Assembly: GCA_036003705.1 (NCBI GenBank)
Contig: DASYSE010000049.1
Coordinates: forward strand, 1-18,338
DNA from: CALGFH01 sp036003705
GTDB taxonomy: Bacteria; Actinomycetota; CALGFH01
DNA length: 18,338 nucleotides
Direction of reading: 5' to 3'
Under the pieces are notes generated by a model, which was not told the origin of the DNA, made no database searches, and saw nothing but the letters and a program-made list of their open reading frames with translations. Made by a program: the position numbers and the translations under genes. This document shows positions 13,937 to 18,338 of this stretch, piece after piece (the first letter of the stretch is position 1; every line of letters begins with the position of its first letter).

Positions 13937-15572
13937 GGGCGAGGACAATGAGCTTGCCCTGGGCCGGGAGGCCGCAGCCCGGCTCGCCTGGGCGGAGGCC
14001 TACGGCGCGCTCTCGCTGGCCGACCAGTCGTCCTCCCTGGCCGCGGAGGACCTGGAGCTGCTGGCGACCGCCGCCCATCTCATGGGACGGGTCGAGGACA
14101 GCCTGCGGGCTCTGCAGCGCGCCCAGCAGCTACATGCCGAGGGGGGCGACCAGCGGCGGGCCGCACGCTGCGCGTTCTGGTTGGGCTTCCTCCTGGTCGA
14201 CCGGGGGGAGCTGGCCCAGGGAAGCGGCTGGCTGGCCAGGGCCAGGCGGCTCTTGGAGCACCAGCCGCCTGACTGCGCAGAGCAGGGCTACCTGCTGCTG
14301 CCAGCGACCCTGGAGCAGCTCCAGGCCGGGAACCACGCCGCGGCGCAGGCGACCGCGGCGCAGGCGGCCGAGATCGGCCGGCGGGCCGGCGACGCCGACC
14401 TGGTCGCGCTCGCGCTGTTCGTCCAGGGCGCCGCCATGGTGGCGGACGGCGGCGTCGGCCAGGGAATGGCACTGCTCGACGAGGCCATGGTGGCGGTCGT
14501 CGCCGGCGAGCTCTCCCCCCAGGTCAGCGGGACCATCTACTGTGGCGTGATCGAGGTCTGCCACGACGTCGCCGAGCTGCGCCGCGCGCAGGAGTGGACC
14601 GAGGCGCTGACCGCATGGTGCGGCAGGCAGCCGGGCATGGTCACCTTCACCGGCCAGTGCCTGATCCACCGGGCCGAGCTGCTGCACCTGCGAGGGGCCT
14701 GGCCGCAGGCGATCCAGGAGGCCATGCGGGCGGGTGAGCGGTTGGCCGAGGCCGCCGACCAGTACGCCACCGGAGCGGCCCTGTACCAGCAGGCGGAGGC
14801 CTACCGGGTCCTGGGCGAGTTCGCGGCGGCGGAGGACGCCTACCAGCGGGCCAGCCGGTGGGGGCGGGAGCCGCAGCCGGGTCTGGCGCTGCTGCGGCTG
14901 GCTCAGGGCAGGACCGAGGCGGCGGCGGCGGCGATCGGCCGGGTCGTGGCCGAGACCAGCGACCGGCTCAGGCGGGCCAAGCTGCTGCCCGCCGCCGTCG
15001 AGATCCTGCTCGGGACCGGCGACCTCCAGGCGGCCAGGAAGGCGGCCGGTGAGCTGGAGGAGATCGCCGGCGCCTACGACACGCCGGCCATGCGCGCCGA
15101 AGCCGCCCGCGCCCGGGGCGCTGTCCTGCTCGCCGACGGTGATGCCGGGGCCGCCGTCCTGGCCCTGCGTGGCGCCTAGCAGGTATGGCGGGAGCTGGAG
15201 GCGCCCTACGAGGCGGCGCGGGTGCGGGTGCTGGTCGGGCTCGGCTGCCGGGCGCTGGGCGACGAGGAGGCGGCGGTGATGGAGCTGGACGCCGCCCGGG
15301 CGGTCTTCGCGCAGCTCGGCGCCGCACCCGACCTGGACCGGCTGGAGCGGCGCGCCCAGCGCGACGCCGGCCAGGGGGCCGGCGGGCTGACCGCGCGCGA
15401 GCTGCAGGTGCTGCGGCTGCTGGCGACCGGCAAGACCAACCACGCGATCGCGGGCGAGCTGTTCCTGGCCGAGAAGACGGTCGACCGGCACGTCAGCAAC
15501 ATCTACACCAAGCTGGGCGTGTCCTCGCGGGCCGCGGTCACCGCCCACGCCTACCAGCACCGGCTCCTGTAG
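13935..15572 (+). pseudogene. LuxR-family regulator interrupted by an in-frame TAG
   Basis: Read through a TAG at 15177-15179, the frame encodes 545 residues of a familiar actinobacterial type. It begins ELALGREAAARLAWAEAYGA, has a long TPR-like helical region (~20-470) without an N-terminal ATPase, and ends in a LuxR HTH at ~482-545 (LTARELQVLRLLATGK ... VSNIYTKLGVSS). The stop is codon 415; the sequence before (AVLALRGA) and after (QVWRELEAPYEAARVRVL) is a continuous helix of the repeat domain, so the amber probably replaced a sense codon. TGG>TAG is one possible G-to-A route. As written, translation yields 414 residues with no DNA-binding domain. The HTH piece could only be made by readthrough or by restart, for example at GTG 15222, which lacks a clear ribosome-binding site. 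The GTG at 13935 was chosen because the family-like N-terminus begins there. A real nonsense mutation or a base-call error would look the same. Confidence 0.85.
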
Positions 15573-15577
15573 CCACC

Positions 15578-15630
15578 CTTGGGGAGAACTACCCACGGTC
15601 TGGTCCACCGGAGTGGGGGTTCTCCCGAAG
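15578..15630. promoter_or_regulatory. Inverted pair of shared motifs between regulator and monooxygenase genes
   Basis: Left arm: CTT-G-GGGAGAAC-TA-CCCAC (15578-15596). Right arm: GTGGG-G-GTTCTCCC-G-AAG (15613-15630). They pair over 16 positions with one single mismatch and one 2/1 internal loop around a 16-nt spacer. It begins 6 nt after the regulator stop and ends 53 nt before the monooxygenase ATG. It could be a hairpin terminator/attenuator. The near-identical string at the regulator start (13914-13936) favours a pair of operator sites for the LuxR protein. Confidence 0.6.
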
Positions 15631-15683
15631 CCGCCCGCCGTCGCGGCCGCTAGCCTCGAGCCAGGCGAGCGGAGGAGACGGCG

Positions 15684-16218
15684 ATGCACTCCGAGACGGT
15701 GGTCATCGGTGGCGGTCAGGCGGGGCTGGCGGTGGGCTACCACCTGGCCAGGCGGGGCCGGCCCGGTGGGCTACCACCTGGCCAGGCGGGGCCGGCCATT
15801 CGTGATCCTTGACGCCAACCACCGGATCGGCGACACCTGGCGCCAGCGCTGGGACTCGCTGCGGCTGTTCACCCCGGCCCGCTACTCGGGCCTGCCGGGG
15901 ATGCCGTTCCCGGCGGCCACCTGGTCCTTCCCGACCAAGGATCAGGTGGCCGACTACCTGGAGGCCTACGCGGCGCGGTTCGAGCTCCCGGTCCGGACCG
16001 GCGTCCGCGTGGACCGGCTGTCCAGGGACGGGAACCGGTACGTGATGGATGCCGGCGACCACCGGTTTGAGGCCGACCAGGTGGTGGTCGCCTCGGGCGC
16101 CTACCAGCGTCTCCGGGTCCCCGCCTTCGCCGCCGAGCTCGACCCGGGGATCGTGCAGCTGGATCCCGGCCGGTACCGGAACCCGTCCAGCTGCGCCCGC
16201 GCGGCGCGGCCACGGTAG
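15684..16218 (+). pseudogene. FAD-dependent monooxygenase remnant (frameshifted and truncated)
   Basis: An ATG with an excellent GGAGGAG site (15671-15677) starts MHSETVVIGGGQAGLAVGYH, the Rossmann FAD motif GxGxxG of flavin-containing monooxygenases. After LARRGRP the frame is lost because 34 bp (15730-15763) are repeated directly at 15764-15797; the native frame then stops at TGA 15810-15812 after 42 codons. Removing one copy restores RGRPFVILDANHRIGDTW, RQRWDSLRLFTPARYSGLPG and later DQVVVASGAYQRLRVP, all family-typical. Similarity fades after PGIVQLDPGRYRNPS (~16188), where reading PSQLRP would need one extra base, and the NADPH-binding GxGxSG half is missing. About 170 of an expected 350-400 codons remain. 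The enzyme would oxygenate or otherwise oxidise a small molecule; the substrate is unknown. It pairs with the broken LuxR regulator just upstream. Translation from the intact downstream frame alone would lack the FAD motif. Confidence 0.88.
15730..15797 (+). repeat. 34-bp perfect tandem duplication inside the monooxygenase gene
   Basis: Positions 15730-15763 and 15764-15797 are identical and adjacent (each starts CGGTGGGCTACC and ends GGGGCCGGCC). The length is not a multiple of three, so it shifts the frame by +1. The downstream sequence continues the protein family perfectly if one copy is removed. Confidence 0.95.
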
Positions 16219-16251
16219 GGCGGTTCCTGGTGAGCGGCTAAGGTAGGGCGG
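16214..16251 (+). repeat. 10-bp direct repeat upstream of the antiporter gene
   Basis: GGTAGGGCGG occurs at 16214-16223 and 16242-16251, a 28-bp period, just before the antiporter start at 16276. TAAGGT (16239-16244), a fair -10 box, overlaps the second copy. This could be an operator or residual duplication at the end of the truncated monooxygenase gene. Confidence 0.35.
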
Positions 16252-16275
16252 AACACCCGGGCATCGGGAGCGTCC

Positions 16276-17841
16276 TTGCACCAGATCGAACCGCTGCTGC
16301 TGGCGTTGATCGTTGCCGTGGCCGGGCTGAGTGTCCTGGCCCGCTCGGTCGGCGTGCCGTACCCCATCCTGCTGGTCCTCGGCGGGCTGGTCATCGGGTT
16401 CGTTCCTGGCATGCCCACGGTCGAGCTGCCGCCGGAGCTGGTCCTGGTGATGTTCCTGCCGCCCCTGCTGTACTGGGCCGGGTTCTTCTCCTCGCCGCGC
16501 GACCTGCAGGCCGACGCGCGGGCGATCTCGACGCTGGCGGTCGGGCTGGTGCTGGCCACCATCGGCGTGGTGGCCGCGGTCGCGCACGCGACGGTCGACG
16601 GGCTGCCCTGGGCGGCGGCGTTCGCGCTCGGGGCGATCGTCTCGCCGACCGATCCGCTGGCCGCCACCGCCATCGGGCGGCGGCTCGGCGTGCCTCGCCG
16701 GATGGTCAACGTGCTGGAGGGCGAGAGCCTGGTCAACGACGCGACCGCGCTGGTCGCCTACCGCATCGCGGTGGCCGCCGCGGTCGGCGGTGCCTTCGTC
16801 GCCTGGCAGGCCGGCCTGCGCTTCGTGGTCGGCGCGGCCGGCGGCGTGGCCGTCGGGCTGGCGGTGGGATGGCTGGTCGCCGAGCTGCGCCGACGGCTCG
16901 ACGACCCGGTGACCGAGATCGTCGTCTCGCTGGCGACCGGCTTCGCCGCCTACCTGCCCGCCGAACGGCTCGGGGTGTCCGGCGTCCTGGCCGCGGTGAC
17001 CGCCGGCCTCTACGTCGGCTGGCGCGCGCCCGAGCTGGCCTCGGCGCCGACCCGGCTGCTGGGCTTCTCGTTCTGGGAGATCCTCGTCTACCTGCTCAAC
17101 GCGGTGCTGTTCATCCTGGTCGGCCTGCAGCTGCACCCGATCCTGAGCGGGGTGAGCGGGCGGTCGGTCGCCAGCCTGGTCGGGCAGGCGACGCTGGTCA
17201 GCGGTGTGGTGATCGCCGTGCGCCTCGCTTGGGAGTTCACCGTCCCCTACCTGACCCGGCTGCTCGACCGCCGGCCGGCGCAGGTCACGCGGCGGATGGG
17301 CGCCAGGGAGCGCCTGGTGCTCGGCTGGAGCGGGATGCGCGGGGCGGTCTCGCTGGCCGCTGCGCTGGCCCTGCCCAAGGACTTCCCCCAGCGGGACCTG
17401 CTCGTGTTCCTGACCTTCGCGGTGATCCTGGCCACCCTGGTCGTCCAGGGACTGACCCTCCCGTCGCTGATCCGCCGCCTGCGGGTGCGGGGCGACGACG
17501 CCGAGGAGCGGGAGGAGGTGCGGGCCCGCCTGGTGGCGACCGACGCGGCGCTGGCCCGGCTGGAGGAGCTCGCGGGCGAGGAGTGGACCCGCGACGACAC
17601 GGTGGAGCGGCTGCGGGGCCTGTACCAGTTCCGCCACCGGCGCCTCAAGGCCCGCGCCGGCATCTTCGAGGACGACGGCACCGAGGACCGCTCGCTGGCC
17701 TACCAGCGGCTGGTTCGCGAGCTGCTCGAAGCCCAGCGCCACGCCATCGTCCGGCTCCGCAACCAGGGCACGATCAGCAACGACGTGATGCACCGCATCG
17801 AACGCGAGCTCGACCTGGAAGACACCCGCCTGGAGATCTAG
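16276..17841 (+). CDS. CPA1-family Na+/H+ (monovalent cation/proton) antiporter
   Basis: This 521-aa protein has the length and motifs of the bacterial CPA1 antiporters (NhaP/YjcE-like, TIGR00831 type). About twelve membrane helices span residues 1-410. The transport core has GAIVSPTDPLAATAI (119-133; D126) and EGESLVNDATALVAY (148-162; N154-D155), the acidic pair that binds Na+/K+ and protons. A later SGMRGAVSLAAALALP contributes the conserved Arg of the core. A hydrophilic C-terminal tail of ~110 residues (DDAEEREEVRARLVATDAAL...) is predicted cytoplasmic and helical, as usual for the family. It would exchange cytoplasmic Na+ (or K+) for H+ in pH and salt homeostasis. The start is a TTG at 16276 with GGGAG 5 nt upstream; no better in-frame start precedes the first helix. 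It lies right after the monooxygenase remnant but is intact and probably has its own promoter. Confidence 0.94.
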   Translation: MHQIEPLLLALIVAVAGLSVLARSVGVPYPILLVLGGLVIGFVPGMPTVELPPELVLVMFLPPLLYWAGFFSSPRDLQADARAISTLAVGLVLATIGVVAAVAHATVDGLPWAAAFALGAIVSPTDPLAATAIGRRLGVPRRMVNVLEGESLVNDATALVAYRIAVAAAVGGAFVAWQAGLRFVVGAAGGVAVGLAVGWLVAELRRRLDDPVTEIVVSLATGFAAYLPAERLGVSGVLAAVTAGLYVGWRAPELASAPTRLLGFSFWEILVYLLNAVLFILVGLQLHPILSGVSGRSVASLVGQATLVSGVVIAVRLAWEFTVPYLTRLLDRRPAQVTRRMGARERLVLGWSGMRGAVSLAAALALPKDFPQRDLLVFLTFAVILATLVVQGLTLPSLIRRLRVRGDDAEEREEVRARLVATDAALARLEELAGEEWTRDDTVERLRGLYQFRHRRLKARAGIFEDDGTEDRSLAYQRLVRELLEAQRHAIVRLRNQGTISNDVMHRIERELDLEDTRLEI

Positions 17842-17910
17842 GCTGGCAGCGCGGGGCGGCACCACGTTCCGGGGGCTGGACGACGGCAGGCCCGTGGAAT
17901 TGTGACGACG

Positions 17911-17926
17911 GCGTAGCCCGCTACGC
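17911..17926 (+). terminator. Small hairpin after the antiporter gene
   Basis: GCGTAG-CCCG-CTACGC forms a 6-bp perfect stem followed by GATCTTTCG, 70 nt after the antiporter stop. It is a weak candidate terminator; it could equally be part of the leader of the next gene. A second small hairpin (CGTGTGA/TCGCACG, 17977-17993, with one G-T pair) lies further on. Confidence 0.3.
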
Positions 17927-18054
17927 GATCTTTCGTATGGGGATCGTGCGAGTGCATCGTTTCCCCGCATCAGGTTCGTGTGAGAGTCGCACGTGCGCGG
18001 CGTCGGCTCGGCATCGGCGGCTGCATTTCGTCAACATCAGGGGGGGAACGAATC

Positions 18055-18338
18055 TTGCGTCGAAGATTGCTCGCCGTTTCGGTTGCGGTGGCCGGGGTCC
18101 TTGCGCTGGCGTCGCCCGCCGACGCCGCCATCGATCGGCCGGTGGCTGTCTGGCAGATGAACGAGCCGGCCGGATCCCGCAGCATGCAGGACAGCTCCGG
18201 CAACCAGATCAACGGCACCATCGGGGCTCATGTGCTGGTGGGGACCGCGCTGTCGGGCGGCGGCACCGGGTACCGATTCCCCTACCTCAAGCCAAACACG
18301 CCGCCCGCCGACCCCGAGCACCTGGTGCGGGTGGCGCA
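18055..18338 (+). CDS. Secreted LamG/ConA-like lectin-fold protein (5' part only)
   Basis: A TTG at 18055, preceded by a G-rich GGGGGGGAACG, opens a frame that stays open to the window end (94 codons). It begins MRRRLLAVSVAVAGVLALAS, followed by PADAA: a clear Sec signal peptide with cleavage near residue 25. The mature part reads VAVWQMNEPAGSRSMQDSSG and NQINGTIGAHV, the hallmark opening of LamG/concanavalin A-like domains (W-x-M/L-x-E-x-x-G ... D-S-S-G-N ... G). HLVRV near the end fits the next strand of such domains. It should be exported and bind carbohydrate or another surface ligand; any enzymatic domain would lie beyond the window. It is the second large extracellular protein here besides the PKD protein. 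The 213-bp region before it is empty of genes. Confidence 0.8.
   Translation, partial: MRRRLLAVSVAVAGVLALASPADAAIDRPVAVWQMNEPAGSRSMQDSSGNQINGTIGAHVLVGTALSGGGTGYRFPYLKPNTPPADPEHLVRVA

Noticed and set aside
14130..15743. 537-codon minus-strand frame opposite the LuxR regulator
   Set aside because: Low-complexity shadow; the plus strand carries a recognised, though interrupted, protein family.
15703..17970. 755-codon minus-strand frame opposite the FMO remnant and antiporter
   Set aside because: Gln/His/Asp/Arg-rich shadow of the antiporter with no domain.
17842..18054. Riboswitch (for example c-di-AMP type) in the leader of the LamG gene
   Set aside because: Two short hairpins are present but I could not match a conserved riboswitch core, so nothing beyond hairpins is claimed.

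Overview
The window is very G+C-rich (by eye around 70% or more; not counted). It has strong third-position G/C bias, GTG and TTG starts, LuxR-type regulators with large helical domains, a TylF-type methyltransferase and PKD/LamG secreted proteins. This points to the chromosome of a high-GC actinobacterium (Actinomycetota), probably a soil or environmental lineage. I cannot place it to genus. No tRNA, rRNA, CRISPR array, integrase or intact transposase was seen.

Layout. 1-256 (minus): the 5' end of a gene leaving the window and a small Arg/Trp-rich protein, divergent from 467-3436 (plus), a 989-aa LAL-type regulator with an N-terminal ATPase and a C-terminal LuxR HTH. A perfect 13-bp hairpin separates it from the convergent 3493-7191 (minus), a ~1230-aa secreted protein (propeller-like domain, five Ig-like modules, two PKD domains). 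7539-8663 (plus) is a membrane protein whose tail resembles an IS630-type winged helix. 8726-11108 (minus) holds a CHASE-like/GGDEF diguanylate cyclase and a TSUP exporter, possibly coupled through a 31-codon ORF. 11319-12902 (plus) carries a TylF-like O-methyltransferase and a YqjF/DUF2071 protein. 12924-13822 (minus) carries a stand-alone response-regulator receiver and a YacP-like NYN RNase.

13935-16218 (plus) is the most unusual part. A LuxR-family regulator is cut by an in-frame amber codon. Next to it is an FAD-dependent monooxygenase gene broken by a 34-bp tandem duplication and lacking its C-terminal half. A shared motif occurs three times: once at the regulator start and twice, as an inverted pair, between the two genes. 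It looks like a regulator/enzyme/operator unit in decay, or a unit with assembly errors. An intact CPA1 Na+/H+ antiporter follows (16276-17841), then the 5' part of a secreted LamG-like protein (18055 to the window end).

Several genes (467, 9484, 12183, 13822) have a TAnnnT-like box 6-9 nt before the start codon and no clear Shine-Dalgarno, suggesting leaderless transcripts. Others (256 minus, 7539, 15684, 16276) have good ribosome-binding sites. Apart from the regulator/monooxygenase pair and the possible GGDEF/TSUP coupling, the genes look like independent housekeeping, signalling and surface functions rather than one pathway.
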